Positions 1 to 14,893 of a DNA stretch of 64,000 bases are shown in pieces (the first letter of the stretch is position 1; the number at the start of each line of letters is the position of its first letter). This DNA is from Deroplatys truncata. Its lineage: Eukaryota; Arthropoda; Insecta; Mantodea; Mantidae. A program made the position numbers and the translations under genes. The notes beneath the pieces were generated by a model. The model did no database searches, was not told where the DNA came from, and saw only the letters and a list, made by a program, of their open reading frames with translations. The DNA is taken from positions 229,729,528-229,793,527 of the forward strand of contig CM060983.1 of NCBI GenBank assembly GCA_030765065.1, given 5' to 3'.

Positions 1-3000
1 GGGGGTCTATACTGTAGGTCTCATATTATTACCTGGTTTGTGTATCTTTAGAAGGGGGTCTATACTGTAGGTCTCATATTATTACCTGGTTTGTGTATCT
101 TTAGAAAGGGGTCTATACTGTAGGTCTCATACTATTACCTGGTTTGTGTATCTTTAGAAGGGGGTCTATACTGTGGGTCTCATGTTATTACCTGGTTTGT
201 GTATCTTTAGAAGGGGGTCTATACTGTGGGTCTCATGTTAATACCTTCTTTGTGTATCTTTAGAAGGGGGTCTATACTGTGGGTCTCATGTTATTACCTC
301 GTTTGTGTATCTTTAGAAGGGGGTCTATCCTGTGGGTCTCATGTTATTACCTCGTTTGTGTATCTTTAGAAGGGGGTCTATACTGTGGGTCTCATATTAT
401 TACCTGGTTTGTGTATCTTTAGAAGGGGGTCTATACTGTGGGTCTCATGTTATTACCTGGTTTGTGTATCTTTAGAAGGGGGTCTATACTGTGGGTCTCA
501 TGTTATTACCTGGTTTGTGTATCTTTAGAAGGGGGTCTATACTGTAGGTCTCATGTTATTACCTGGTTTGTGTATCTTTAGAAGGGGGCTATACTGTGGG
601 TCTCATGTTATTACCTGGTTTGTGTATCTTTAGAAGGGGGTCTATACTGTGGGTCTCATGTTATTACCTCGTTTGTGTATCTTTAGAAGGGGGTCTATAC
701 TGTGGGTCTCATGTTATTACCTGGTTTGTGTATCTTTAGAAGGGGGTCTATACTGTGGGTCTCATATTATTACCTGGTTTGTGTATCTTTAGAAGGGGGT
801 CTATACTGTGGGTCTCATGTTATTACCTCGTTTGTGTATCTTTAGAAGGGGGTCTATACTGTGGGTCTCACGTTATTACCTCGTTTGTGTATCTTTAGAA
901 GGGGGTCTATACTGTGGGTCTCATGTTATTACCTCGTTTGTGTATCTTTAGAAGGGGGTCTATACTGTGGGTCTCATATTATTACCTGGTTTGGGTATCT
1001 TTAGACGGGGGTCTATACTGTGGGTCTCATATTATTACCTGGTTTATGTATCTTTAGAAGGGGGTCTATACTGTGGGTCTCATATTATTACCTGGTTTGT
1101 GTATCTTTAGAAGGGGGTCTTTACTGTGGGTCTCATATTATTACCTGGTTTGTGTATCTTTAGAAGGGGGTCTATACTGTAGGTCTGATATTATTACCTG
1201 GTTTGTGTATCTTTAGAAGGGGGTCTATACTGTAGGTCTCATATTAGTACCTGGTTTGTGTATCTTTAGAAGGGGGTCTTTACTGTGGGTCTCATATTAT
1301 TACCTGGTTTGTGTATCTTTAGAAGGGGGTCTATACTGTGGGTCTCATATTATTACCTGGTTTGTGTATCTTTAGAAGGGGGTCTATACTGTAGGTCTCA
1401 TATTATTACCTGGTTTGTGTATCTTTAGAAGGGGGTCTATACTGTAGGTCTCATATTAGTACCTGGTTTGTGTATCTTTAGAAGGGGGTCTTTACTGTGG
1501 GTCTCATATTATTACCTGGTTTGTGTATCTTTAGAAGGGGTCTATACTGTGGGTCTCATGTTATTACCTGGTTTGTGTATCTTTAGAAGGGGGTCTATAC
1601 TGTGGGTCTCATGTTATTACCTGGTTTGTGTATCTTTAGAAGGGGGTCTATACTGTAGGTCTCATGTTATTACCTGGTTTGTGTATCTTTAGAAGGGGGT
1701 CTATACTGTGGGTCTCATGTTATTACCTGGTTTGTGTATCTTTAGAAGGGGGTCTATACTGTAGGTCTCATATTATTACCTGGTTTGTGTATCTTTAGAA
1801 GGGGTCTGCACTGTGGGTCTCATGTTATTACCTGGTTTGTGTATCTTTAGAAGGGGGTCTATACTGTGGGTCTCATGTTATTACCTGGTTTGTGTATCTT
1901 TAGAAGGGGGTCTATACTGTGGGTCTCATGTTATTACCTGGTTTGTGTATCTTTAGAAGGGGGTCTACACTGTGGGTCTCATATTATTACCTGGTTTGTG
2001 TATCTTTAGAAGGGGGTCTACACTTTGGGTCTCATGCTATTACCTGGTTTGTGTATCTTTAGAAGGGGTCTGCACTGTGGGTCTCATGTTATTACCTGGT
2101 TTGTGTATCTTTAGAAGGGGGTCTATACTTTGGGTCTCATATTATTACCTGGTTTGTGTATCTTTAGAAGGGGTCTGCACTGTGGGTCTCATGTTATTAC
2201 CTGGTTTGTGTATCTTTAGAAGGGGTTCTATACTTTGGGTCTCATATTATTACCTGGTTTGTGTATCTTTAGAAGGGGGTCTATACTTTGGGTCTCATAT
2301 TATTACCTGGTTTGTGTATCTTTAGAAGGGGGTCTATACTTTGGGTCTCATGTTATTACCTGGTTTGTGTATCTTTAGAAGGGGTCTGCACTGTGGGTCT
2401 CATGTTATTACCTGGTTTGTGTATCTTTAGAAGGGGGTCTATACTTTGGGTCTCATATTATTACCTGGTTTGTGTATCTTTAGAAGGGGTCTGCACTGTG
2501 GGACTCATGTTATTACCTGGTTTGTGTATCTTTAGAAGGGGGTCTATACTTTGGGTCTCATATTATTACCTGGTTTGTGTATCTTTAGAAGGGGGTCTAT
2601 ACTTTGGGTCTCATATTATTACCTGGTTTGTGTATCTTTAGAAGGGGGTCTATACTGTAGGTCTCATATTATTACCTGGTTTGTGTATCTTTAGAAGGGG
2701 GTCTATACTGTGGGTCTCATGTTATTACCTGGTTTGCGTATCTTTGGAAAAGTCGGGTTATCTGGCTTAATTTTAGGAAGTTTGTGTGTAGTGGGGTCTA
2801 TACTGTGGGTCTCATGTTATTACCTGTTTTGTGTATCTTTAGAAGGGGGTCTATACTGTGGGTCTCATATTATTACCTGGTTTGTGTATCTTTAGAAGGG
2901 GGTCTATACTTTGGGTCTCATATTATTACCTGGTTTGTGTATCTTTAGAAGGGGGTCTACACTGTGGGTCTCATATTATTACCTGGTTTGTGTATCTTTA

Positions 3001-6000
3001 GAAGGGGGTCTATACTTTGGGTCTCATATTATTACCTGGTTTGTGTATCTTTAGAAGGGGGTCTATACTTTGGGTCTCATATTATTACCTGGTTTGTGTA
3101 TCTTTAGAAGGGGGTCTATACTGTGGGTCTCATATTATTACCTGGTTTGTGTATCTTTAGAAGGGGGTCTATACTGTGGGTCTCATATTATTACCTGGTT
3201 TGTGTATCTTTAGAAGGGGGTCTATACTGTGGGTCTCATATTATTACCTCGTTTGTGTATCTTTAGAAGGGGGTCTATACTGTGGGTCTCATATTATTAC
3301 CTGGTTTGTGTATCTTTAGTAGGGGGTCTATACTGTGGGTCTCATTTTATTACCTGGTTTGTGTATCTTTAGAAGGGGGTCTATACTGTGGGTCTCATAT
3401 TATTCCCTGGTTTGTGTATCTTTAGAAGGGGGTCTATACTGTGGGTCTCATATTATTACCTGGTTTGTGTATCTTTAGAAGGGGGTCTATACTGTGGGTC
3501 TCATGTTATTACCTGGTTTGTGTATCTTCAGAAGGGGGTCTATACTGTAGGTCTCATATTATTACCTGGTTTGTGTATCTTTAGAAGGGGGTCTATACTG
3601 TAGGTCTCATATTATTATCTGGTTTGTGTATCTTTAGAAAGGGGTCTATACTGTAGGTCTCATACTATTACCTGGTTTGTGTATCTTTAGAAGGGGGTCT
3701 ATACTGTGGGTCTCATGTTATTACCTGGTTTGTGTATCTTTAGAAGGGGGTCTATACTGTGGGTCTCATGTTATTACCTTCTTTGTGTATCTTTAGAAGG
3801 GGGTCTATACTGTGGGTCTCATGTTATTACCTCGTTTGTGTATCTTTAGAAGGGGGTCTATCCTGTGGGTCTCATGTTATTACCTCGTTTGTGTATCTTT
3901 AGAAGGGGGTCTATACTGTGGGTCTCATATTATTACCTGGTTTGTGTATCTTTAGAAGGGGGTCTATACTGTGGGTCTCATGTTATTACCTGGTTTGTGT
4001 ATCTTTAGAAGGGGGTCTATACTGTGGGTCTCACGTTATTACCTCGTTTGTGTATCTTTAGAAGGGGGTCTATACTGTGGGTCTCATGTTATTACCTCGT
4101 TTGTGTATCTTTAGAAGGGGGTCTATACTGTGGGTCTCATATTATTACCTGGTTTGGGTATCTTTAGACGGGGGTCTTTACTGTGGGTCTCATATTATTA
4201 CCTGGTTTATGTATCTTTAGAAGGGGGTCTATACTGTGGGTCTCATATTATTACCTGGTTTGTGTATCTTTAGAAGGGGGTCTTTACTGTGGGTCTCATA
4301 TTATTACCTGGTTTGTGTATCTTTAGAAGGGGGTCTATACTGTAGGTCTCATATTATTACCTGGTTTGTGTATCTTTAGAAGGGGGTCTATACTGTAGGT
4401 CTCATATTAGTACCTGGTTTGTGTATCTTTAGAAGGGGGTCTTTACTGTGGGTCTCATATTATTACCTGGTTTGTGTATCTTTAGAAGGGGGTCTATATT
4501 GTGGGTCTCATATTATTACCTGGTTTGTGTATCTTTAGAAGGGGGTCTATACTGTAGGTCTCATATTATTACCTGGTTTGTGTATCTTTAGAAGGGGGTC
4601 TATACTGTAGGTCTCATATTAGTACCTGGTTTGTGTATCTTTAGAAGGGGGTCTTTACTGTGGGTCTCATATTATTACCTGGTTTGTGTATCTTTAGAAG
4701 GGGGTCTATACTGTGGGTCTCATGTTATTACCTGGTTTGTGTATTTTTAGAAGGGGGTCTATACTGTGGGTCTCATGTTATTACCTGGTTTGTGTATCTT
4801 TAGAAGGGGGTCTATACTGTAGGTCTCATGTTATTACCTGGTTTGTGTATCTTTAGAAGGGGGTCTATACTGTGGGTGTCATGTTATTACCTGGTTTGTG
4901 TATCTTTAGAAGGGGGTCTATACTGTAGGTCTCATATTATTACCTGGTTTGTGTATCTTTAGAAGGGGTCTGCACTGTGGGTCTCATGTTATTACCTGGT
5001 TTGTGTATCTTTAGAAGGGGGTCTATACTGTGGGTCTCATGTTATTACCTGGTTTGTGTATCTTTAGAAGGGGGTCTATACTGTGGGTCTCATGTTATTA
5101 CCTGGTTTGTGTATCTTTAGAAGGGGGTCTACACTGTGGGTCTCATATTATTACCTGGTTTGTGTATCTTTAGAAGGGGGTCTACACTTTGGGTCTCATG
5201 TTATTACCTGGTTTATGTATCTTTAGAAGGGGTCTGCACTGTGGGTCTCATGTTATTACCTGGTTTGTGTATCTTTAGAAGGGGGTCTATACTTTGGGTC
5301 TCATATTATTACCTGGTTTGTGTATTTTAGAAGGGGTCTGCACTGTGGGTCTCATGTTATTACCTGGTTTGTGTATCTTTAGAAGGGGGTCTATACTTTG
5401 GGTCTCATATTATTACCTGGTTTGTGTATCTTTAGAAGGGGGTCTATACTTTGGGTCTCATATTATTACCTGGTTTGTGTATCTTTAGAAGGGGGTCTAT
5501 ACTTTGGGTCTCATGTTATTACCTGGTTTGTGTATCTTTAGAAGGGGTCTGCACTGTGGGTCTCATGTTATTACCTGGTTTGTGTATCTTTAGAAGGGGG
5601 TCTATACTTTGGGTCTCATATTATTACCTGGTTTGTGTATCTTTAGAAGGGGTCTGCACTGTGGGACTCATGTTATTACCTGGTTTGTGTATCTTTAGAA
5701 GGGGGTCTATACTTTGGGTCTCATATTATTACCTGGTTTGTGTATCTTTAGAAGGGGGTCTATACTTTGGGTCTCATATTATTACCTGGTTTGTGTATCT
5801 TTAGAAGGGGGTCTATACTGTAGGTCTCATATTATTACCTGGTTTGTGTATCTTTAGAAGGGGGTCTATACTGTGGGTCTCATATTATTACCTGGTTTGT
5901 GTATCTTTAGAAGGGGGTCTATACTGTAGGTCTCATGTTATTACCTGGTTTGTGTATCTTTAGAAGGGGGTCTATACTTTGGGTCTCATATTATTACCTG

Positions 6001-7700
6001 GTTTGTGTATCTTTAGAAGGGGGTCTATACTTTCGGTCTCATATTATTACCTGGTTTGTGTATCTTTAGAAGGGGGTCTATACTGTGGGTCTCATGTTAT
6101 TACCTGGTTTGCGTATCTTTGGAAGAGTCGGGTTATCTGGCTTAATTTTAGGAAGTTTGTGTGTAGTGGGGTCTATACTGTGGGTCTCATATTATTACCT
6201 GCTTTGTGTATATTTAGAAGGGGGTCTATACTGTGGGTCTCATGTTATTACCTGGTTTGTGTATCTTTAGAAGGGGGTCTATACTGTGGGTCTCATATTA
6301 TTACCTGGTTTGTGTATCTTTAGAAGGGGGTCTATATTTTGGGTCTCATATTATTACCTGGTTTGTGTATCTTTAGAAGGGGGTCTACACTGTGGGTCTC
6401 ATATTATTACCTGGTTTGTGTATCTTTAGAAGGGGGTCTATACTTTGGGTCTCATATTATTACCTGGTTTGTGTATCTTTAGAAGGGGGTCTATACTTTG
6501 GGTCTCATATTATTACCTGGTTTGTGTATCTTTAGAAGGGGGTCTATACTGTGGGTCTCATGTTATTACCTGGTTTGTGTATCTTTAGAAGGGGGTCTAT
6601 ACTGTGGGTCTCATATTATTCCCTGGTTTGTGTATCTTTAGAAGGGGGTCTATACTGTGGGTCTCATATTATTACCTGGTTTGTGTATCTTTAGAAGGGG
6701 GTCTATACTGTGGGTCTCATGTTATTACCTGGTTTGTGTATCTTCAGAAGGGGGTCTATACTGTAGGTCTCATATTATTACCTGGTTTGTGTATCTTTAG
6801 AAGGGGGTCTATACTGTAGGTCTCATATTATTACCTGGTTTGTGTATCTTTAGAAAGGGGTCTATACTGTAGGTCTCATACTATTACATGGTTTGTGTAT
6901 CTTTAGAAGGGGGTCTATACTGTGGGTCTCATGTTATTACCTGGTTTGTGTATCTTTAGAAGGGGGTCTATACTGTGGGTCTCATGTTATTACCTTCTTT
7001 GTGTATCTTTAGAAGGGGGTCTATACTGTGGGTCTCATGTTATTACCTCGTTTGTGTATCTTTAGAACGGGGTCTATCCTGTGGGTCTCATGTTATTACC
7101 TCGTTTGTGTATCTTTAGAAGGGGGTCTATACTGTGGGTCTCATATTATTACCTGGTTTGTGTATCTTTAGAAGGGGGTCTATACTGTGGGTCTCATGTT
7201 ATTACCTGGTTTGTGTATCTTTAGAAGGGGGTCTATACTGTGGGTCTCATGTTATTACCTGGTTTGTGTATCTTTAGAAGGGGGTCTATACTGTAGGTCT
7301 CATGTTATTACCTGGTTTGTGTATCTTTAGAAGGGGGTCTATACTGTGGGTCTCATGTTATTACCTCGTTTGTGTATCTTTAGAAGGGGGTCTATACTGT
7401 GGGTCTCATGTTATTACCTGGTTTGTGTATCTTTAGAAGGGGGTCTATACTGTGGGTCTCATATTATTACCTGGTTTGTGTATCTTTAGAAGGGGGTCTA
7501 TACTGTAGGTCTCATGTTATTACCTGGTTTGTGTATCTTTAGAAGGGGGTCTATACTTTGGGTCTCATATTATTACCTGGTTTGTGTATCTTTAGAAGGG
7601 GGTCTATACTGTAGGTCTCATATTATTACCTGGTTTGTGTATCTTTAGAAAGGGGTCTATACTGTAGGTCTCATACTATTACCTGGTTTGCGTATCTTTG

Positions 7701-10700
7701 GAAGAGTCGGGTTATCTGGCTTAATTTTAGGAAGTTTGTGTGTAGTGGGGTCTATACTGTGGGTCTCATGTTATTACCTGTTTTGTGTATCTTTAGAAGG
7801 GGGTCTATACTGTGGGTCTCATATTATTACCTGGTTTGTGTATCTTTAGAAGGGGGTCTATACTTTGGGTCTCATATTATTACCTGGTTTGTGTATCTTT
7901 AGAAGGGGGTCTACACTGTGGGTCTCATATTATTACCTGGTTTGTGTATCTTTAGAAGGGGGTCTATACTTTGGGTCTCATATTATTACCTGGTTTGTGT
8001 ATCTTTAGAAGGGGGTCTATACTTTGGGTCTCATATTATTACCTGGTTTGTGTATCTTTAGAAGGGGGTCTATACTGTGGGTCTCATATTATTACCTGGT
8101 TTGTGTATCTTTAGAAGGGGGTCTATACTGTGGGTCTCATATTATTACCTGGTTTGTGTATCTTTAGAAGGGGGTCTATACTGTGGGTCTCATATTATTA
8201 CCTCGTTTGTGTATCTTTAGAAGGGGGTCTATACTGTGGGTCTCATATTATTACCTGGTTTGTGTATCTTTAGAAGGGGGTCTATACTGTGGGTCTCATT
8301 TTATTACCTGGTTTGTGTATCTTTAGAAGGGGGTCTATACTGTGGGTCTCATATTATTCCCTGGTTTGTGTATCTTTAGAAGGGGGTCTATACTGTGGGT
8401 CTCATATTATTACCTGGTTTGTGTATCTTTAGAAGGGGGTCTATACTGTGGGTCTCATGTTATTACCTGGTTTGTGTATCTTCAGAAGGGGGTCTATACT
8501 GTAGGTCTCATATTATTACCTGGTTTGTGTATCTTTAGAAGGGGGTCTATACTGTAGGTCTCATATTATTACCTGGTTTGTGTATCTTTAGAAAGGGGTC
8601 TATACTGTAGGTCTCATACTATTACCTGGTTTGTGTATCTTTAGAAGGGGGTCTATACTGTGGGTCTCATGTTATTACCTGGTTTGTGTATCTTTAGAAG
8701 GGGGTCTATACTGTGGGTCTCATGTTATTACCTTCTTTGTGTATCTTTAGAAGGGGGTCTATACTGTGGGTCTCATGTTATTACCTCGTTTGTGTATCTT
8801 TAGAAGGGGGTCTATACTGTGGGTCTCATGTTATTACCTCGTTTGTGTATCTTTAGAAGGGGGTCTATACTGTGGGTCTCATATTATTACCTGGTTTGTG
8901 TATCTTTAGAAGGGGGTCTATACTGTGGGTCTCATGTTATTACCTGGTTTGTGTATCTTTAGAAGGGGGTCTATACTGTGGGTCTCATGTTATTACCTGG
9001 TTTGTGTATCTTTAGAAGGGGGTCTATACTGTAGGTCTCATGTTATTACCTGGTTTGTGTATCTTTAGAAGGGGGCTATACTGTGGGTCTCATGTTATTA
9101 CCTGGTTTGTGTATCTTTAGAAGGGGTTCTATACTGTGGGTCTCATGTTATTACCTCGTTTGTGTATCTTTAGAAGGGGGTCTATACTGTGGGTCTCATG
9201 TTATTACCTGGTTTGTGTATCTTTAGAAGGGGGTCTATACTGTGGGTCTCATATTATTACCTGGTTTGTGTATCTTTAGAAGGGGGTCTATACTGTGGGT
9301 CTCATGTTATTACCTCGTTTGTGTATCTTTAGAAGGGGGTCTATACTGTGGGTCTCACGTTATTACCTCGTTTGTGTATCTTTAGAAGGGGGTCTATACT
9401 GTGGGTCTCATGTTATTACCTCGTTTGTGTATCTTTAGAAGGGGGTCTATACTGTGGGTCTCATATTATTACCTGGTTTGGGTATCTTTAGACGGGGGTC
9501 TATACTGTGGGTCTCATATTATTACCTGGTTTATGTATCTTTAGAAGGGGGTCTATACTGTGGGTCTCATATTATTACCTGGTTTGTGTATCTTTAGAAG
9601 GGGGTCTTTACTGTGGGTCTCATATTATTACCTGGTTTGTGTATCTTTAGAAGGGGGTCTATACTGTAGGTCTCATATTATTACCTGGTTTGTGTATCTT
9701 TAGAAGGGGGTCTATACTGTAGGTCTCATATTATTACCTGGTTTGTGTATCTTTAGAAGGGGGTCTATACTGTGGGTCTCATGTTATTACCTGGTTTGTG
9801 TATCTTTAGAAGGGGGTCTATACTGTAGGTCTCATGTTATTACCTGGTTTGTGTATCTTTAGAAGGGGGTCTATACTGTGGGTCTCATGTTATTACCTCG
9901 TTTGTGTATCTTTAGAAGGGGGTCTATACTGTGGGTCTCATGTTATTACCTGGTTTGTGTATCTTTAGAAGGGGGTCTATACTGTGGGTCTCATATTATT
10001 ACCTGGTTTGTGTATCTTTAGAAGGGGGTCTATACTGTAGGTCTCATGTTATTACCTGGTTTGTGTATCTTTAGAAGGGGGTCTATACTGTGGGTCTCAT
10101 GTTATTACCTCGTTTGTGTATCTTTAGAAGGGGGTCTATACTGTGGGTCTCATGTTATTACCTGGTTTGTGTATCTTTAGAAGGGGGTCTATACTGTGGG
10201 TCTCATATTATTACCTGGTTTGTGTATCTTTAGAAGGGGGTCTATACTGTGGGTCTCATGTTATTACCTCGTTTGTGTATCTTTAGAAGGGGGTCTATAC
10301 TGTGGGTCTCATGTTATTACCTGGTTTGTGTATCTTTAGAAGGGGGTCTATACTGTGGGTCTCATGTTATTACCTGGTTTGTGTATCTTTAGAAGGGGGT
10401 CTATACTGTAGGTCTCATATTATTACCTGGTTTGTGTATCTTTAGAAGGGGTCTGCACTGTGGGTCTCATGTTATTACGTGGTTTGTGTATCTTTAGAAG
10501 GGGGTCTTTACTGTGGGTCTCATGTTATTACCTGGTTTGTGTATCTTTAGAAGGGGGTCTATACTGTAGGTCTCATATTATTACCTGGTTTGTGTATCTT
10601 TAGAAGGGGTCTGCACTGTGGGTCTCATGTTATTACCTGGTTTGTGTATCTTTAGAAGGGGGTCTTTACTGTGGGTCTCATGTTATTACCTGGTTTGTAT

Positions 10701-12240
10701 ATCTTTAGAAGGGGGTCTTTACTCTAGGTCTCATCTTATTACCTCGTTTGTGTATCTTTAGAAGGGGGTCTATACTGTGGGTCTCATGTTATTACCTGGT
10801 TTGTGTATCTTTAGAAGGGGGTCTATACTGTGGGTCTCATGTTATTACCTAATTTGTGTATCTTTAGAAGGGGTCTGCACTGTGGGTCTCATGTTATTAC
10901 CTGGTTTGTGTATCTTTAGAAGGGGGTCTATACTTTGGGTCTCATATTATTACCTGGTTTGTGTATCTTTAGAAGGGGTCTGCACTGTGGGACTCATGTT
11001 ATTACCTGGTTTGTGTATCTTTAGAAGGGGGTCTATACTTTGGGTCTCATATTATTACCTGGTTTGTGTATCTTTAGAAGGGGGTCTATACTGTGGGTCT
11101 CATGTTATTACCTGGTTTGTGTATCTTTAGAAGGGGGTCTATACTTTGGGTCTCATATTATTACCTGGTTTGTGTATCTTTAGAAGGGGGTCTATACTTT
11201 GGGTCTCATGTTATTACCTGGTTTGTGTATCTTTAGAAGGGGGTCTATACTTTGGGTCTCATGTTATTACCTGGTTTGTGTATCTTTAGAAGGGGTCTGC
11301 ACTGTGGGTCTCATGTTATTACCTGGTTTGTGTATCTTTAGAAGGGGGTCTATACTTTGGGTCTCATATTATTACCTGGTTTGTGTATCTTTAGAAGGGG
11401 TCTGCACTGTGGGACTCATGTTATTACCTGGTTTGTGTATCTTTAGAAGGGGGTCTATACTTTGGGTCTCATATTATTACCTGGTTTGTGTATCTTTAGA
11501 AGGGGGTCTATAGTTTGGGTCTCATATTATTACCTGGTTTGTGTATCTTTAGAAGGGGGTCTATACTGTGGGTCTCATGTTATTACCTGGTTTGTGTATC
11601 TTTAGAAGGGGGTCTATACTTTGGGTCTCATATTATTACCTGGTTTGTGTATCTTTAGAAGGGGGTCTATACTTTGGGACTCATATTATTACCTGGTTTG
11701 TGTATCTTTAGAAGGGGGTCTACACTGTGGGACTCATGTTATTACCTGGTTTGTGTATCTTTAGAAGGGGGTCTATACTTTGGGTCTCATATTATTACCT
11801 GGTTTGTGTATCTTTAGAAGGGGGTCTATACTTTGGGTCTCATATTATTACCTGGTTTGTGTATCTTTAGAAGGGGGTCTATACTTTGGGTCTCATATTA
11901 TTACCTGGTTTGTGTATCTTTAGAAGGGGGTCTATACTTTGGGTCTCATATTATTACCTGGTTTGTGTATCTTTAGAAGGGGGTCTATACTTTGGGTCTC
12001 ATATTATTACCTGGTTTGTGTATCTTTAGAAGGGGATCTGCACTGTGGGTCTCATGTTATTACCTGGTTTGTGTATCTTTAGAAGGGGGTCTATACTTTG
12101 GGTCTCATATTATTACCTGGTTTGTGTATCTTTAGAAGGGGGTCTATACTTTCGGTCTCATATTATTACCTGGTTTGTGTATCTTTAGAAGGGGGTCTAT
12201 ACTGTGGGTCTCATGTTATTACCTGGTTTGCGTATCTTTG
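7701..12240 (+). repeat. 4540-bp sub-block duplication in the satellite
   Basis: The rare 95-bp unit at 7701 recurs at 12241. The variant landmark at 8342 recurs at 12882, and the acgttattacctcg variant near 9357 recurs near 13897. All three are shifted by 4540 bp. A 9494-bp shift likewise links 2710 with 12204 and 3388 with 12882, and about 3163 bp links 1972 and 2288 with 5136 and 5451. These smaller blocks sit inside the roughly 10-kb periodicity and suggest repeated unequal exchange with different register offsets. Confidence 0.75.
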
Positions 12241-14893
12241 GAAGAGTCGGGTTATCTGGCTTAATTTTAGGAAGTTTGTGTGTAGTGGGGTCTATACTGT
12301 GGGTCTCATGTTATTACCTGTTTTGTGTATCTTTAGAAGGGGGTCTATACTGTGGGTCTCATATTATTACCTGGTTTGTGTATCTTTAGAAGGGGGTCTA
12401 TACTTTGGGTCTCATATTATTACCTGGTTTGTGTATCTTTAGAAGGGGGTCTACACTGTGGGTCTCATATTATTACCTGGTTTGTGTATCTTTAGAAGGG
12501 GGTCTATACTTTGGGTCTCATATTATTACCTGGTTTGTGTATCTTTAGAAGGGGGTCTATACTTTGGGTCTCATATTATTACCTGGTTTGTGTATCTTTA
12601 GAAGGGGGTCTATACTGTGGGTCTCATATTATTACCTGGTTTGTGTATCTTTAGAAGGGGGTCTATACTGTGGGTCTCATATTATTACCTGGTTTGTGTA
12701 TCTTTAGAAGGGGGTCTATACTGTGGGTCTCATATTATTACCTCGTTTGTGTATCTTTAGAAGGGGGTCTATACTGTGGGTCTCATATTATTACCTGGTT
12801 TGTGTATCTTTAGAAGGGGGTCTATACTGTGGGTCTCATTTTATTACCTGGTTTGTGTATCTTTAGAAGGGGGTCTATACTGTGGGTCTCATATTATTCC
12901 CTGGTTTGTGTATCTTTAGAAGGGGGTCTATACTGTGGGTCTCATATTATTACCTGGTTTGTGTATCTTTAGAAGGGGGTCTATACTGTGGGTCTCATGT
13001 TATTACCTGGTTTGTGTATCTTCAGAAGGGGGTCTATACTGTAGGTCTCATATTATTACCTGGTTTGTGTATCTTTAGAAGGGGGTCTATACTGTAGGTC
13101 TCATATTATTACCTGGTTTGTGTATCTTTAGAAAGGGGTCTATACTGTAGGTCTCATACTATTACCTGGTTTGTGTATCTTTAGAAGGGGGTCTATACTG
13201 TGGGTCTCATGTTATTACCTGGTTTGTGTATCTTTAGAAGGGGGTCTATACTGTGGGTCTCATGTTATTACCTTCTTTGTGTATCTTTAGAAGGGGGTCT
13301 ATACTGTGGGTCTCATGTTATTACCTCGTTTGTGTATCTTTAGAAGGGGGTCTATCCTGTGGGTCTCATGTTATTACCTCGTTTGTGTATCTTTAGAAGG
13401 GGGTCTATACTGTGGGTCTCATATTATTACCTGGTTTGTGTATCTTTAGAAGGGGGTCTATACTGTGGGTCTCATGTTATTACCTGGTTTGTGTATCTTT
13501 AGAAGGGGGTCTATACTGTGGGTCTCATGTTATTACCTGGTTTGTGTATCTTTAGAAGGGGGTCTATACTGTAGGTCTCATGTTATTACCTGGTTTGTGT
13601 ATCTTTAGAAGGGGGCTATACTGTGGGTCTCATGTTATTACCTGGTTTGTGTATCTTTAGAAGGGGGTCTATACTGTGGGTCTCATGTTATTACCTCGTT
13701 TGTGTATCTTTAGAAGGGGGTCTATACTGTGGGTCTCATGTTATTACCTGGTTTGTGTATCTTTAGAAGGGGGTCTATACTGTGGGTCTCATATTATTAC
13801 CTGGTTTGTGTATCTTTAGAAGGGGGTCTATACTGTGGGTCTCATGTTATTACCTCGTTTGTGTATCTTTAGAAGGGGGTCTATACTGTGGGTCTCACGT
13901 TATTACCTCGTTTGTGTATCTTTAGAAGGGGGTCTATACTGTGGGTCTCATGTTATTACCTCGTTTGTGTATCTTTAGAAGGGGGTCTATACTGTGGGTC
14001 TCATATTATTACCTGGTTTGGGTATCTTTAGACGGGGGTCTATACTGTGGGTCTCATATTATTACCTGGTTTATGTATCTTTAGAAGGGGGTCTATACTG
14101 TGGGTCTCATATTATTACCTGGTTTGTGTATCTTTAGAAGGGGGTCTTTACTGTGGGTCTCATATTATTACCTGGTTTGTGTATCTTTAGAAGGGGGTCT
14201 TTACTGTGGGTCTCATATTATTACCTGGTTTGTGTATCTTTAGAAGGGGGTCTATACTGTGGGTCTCATATTATTACCTGGTTTGTGTATCTTTAGAAGG
14301 GGGTCTATACTGTAGGTCTCATATTATTACCTGGTTTGTGTATCTTTAGAAGGGGGTCTATACTGTAGGTCTCATATTAGTACCTGGTTTGTGTATCTTT
14401 AGAAGGGGGTCTTTACTGTGGGTCTCATATTATTACCTGGTTTGTGTATCTTTAGAAGGGGGTCTATACTGTGGGTCTCATGTTATTACCTGGTTTGTGT
14501 ATCTTTAGAAGGGGGTCTATACTGTGGGTCTCATGTTATTACCTGGTTTGTGTATCTTTAGAAGGGGGTCTATACTGTAGGTCTCATGTTATTACCTGGT
14601 TTGTGTATCTTTAGAAGGGGGTCTATACTGTGGGTGTCATGTTATTACCTGGTTTGTGTATCTTTAGAAGGGGGTCTATACTGTAGGTCTCATATTATTA
14701 CCTGGTTTGTGTATCTTTAGAAGGGGTCTGCACTGTGGGTCTCATGTTATTACCTGGTTTGTGTATCTTTAGAAGGGGGTCTATACTGTGGGTCTCATGT
14801 TATTACCTGGTTTGTGTATCTTTAGAAGGGGGTCTATACTGTGGGTCTCATGTTATTACCTGGTTTGTGTATCTTTAGAAGGGGGTCTACACT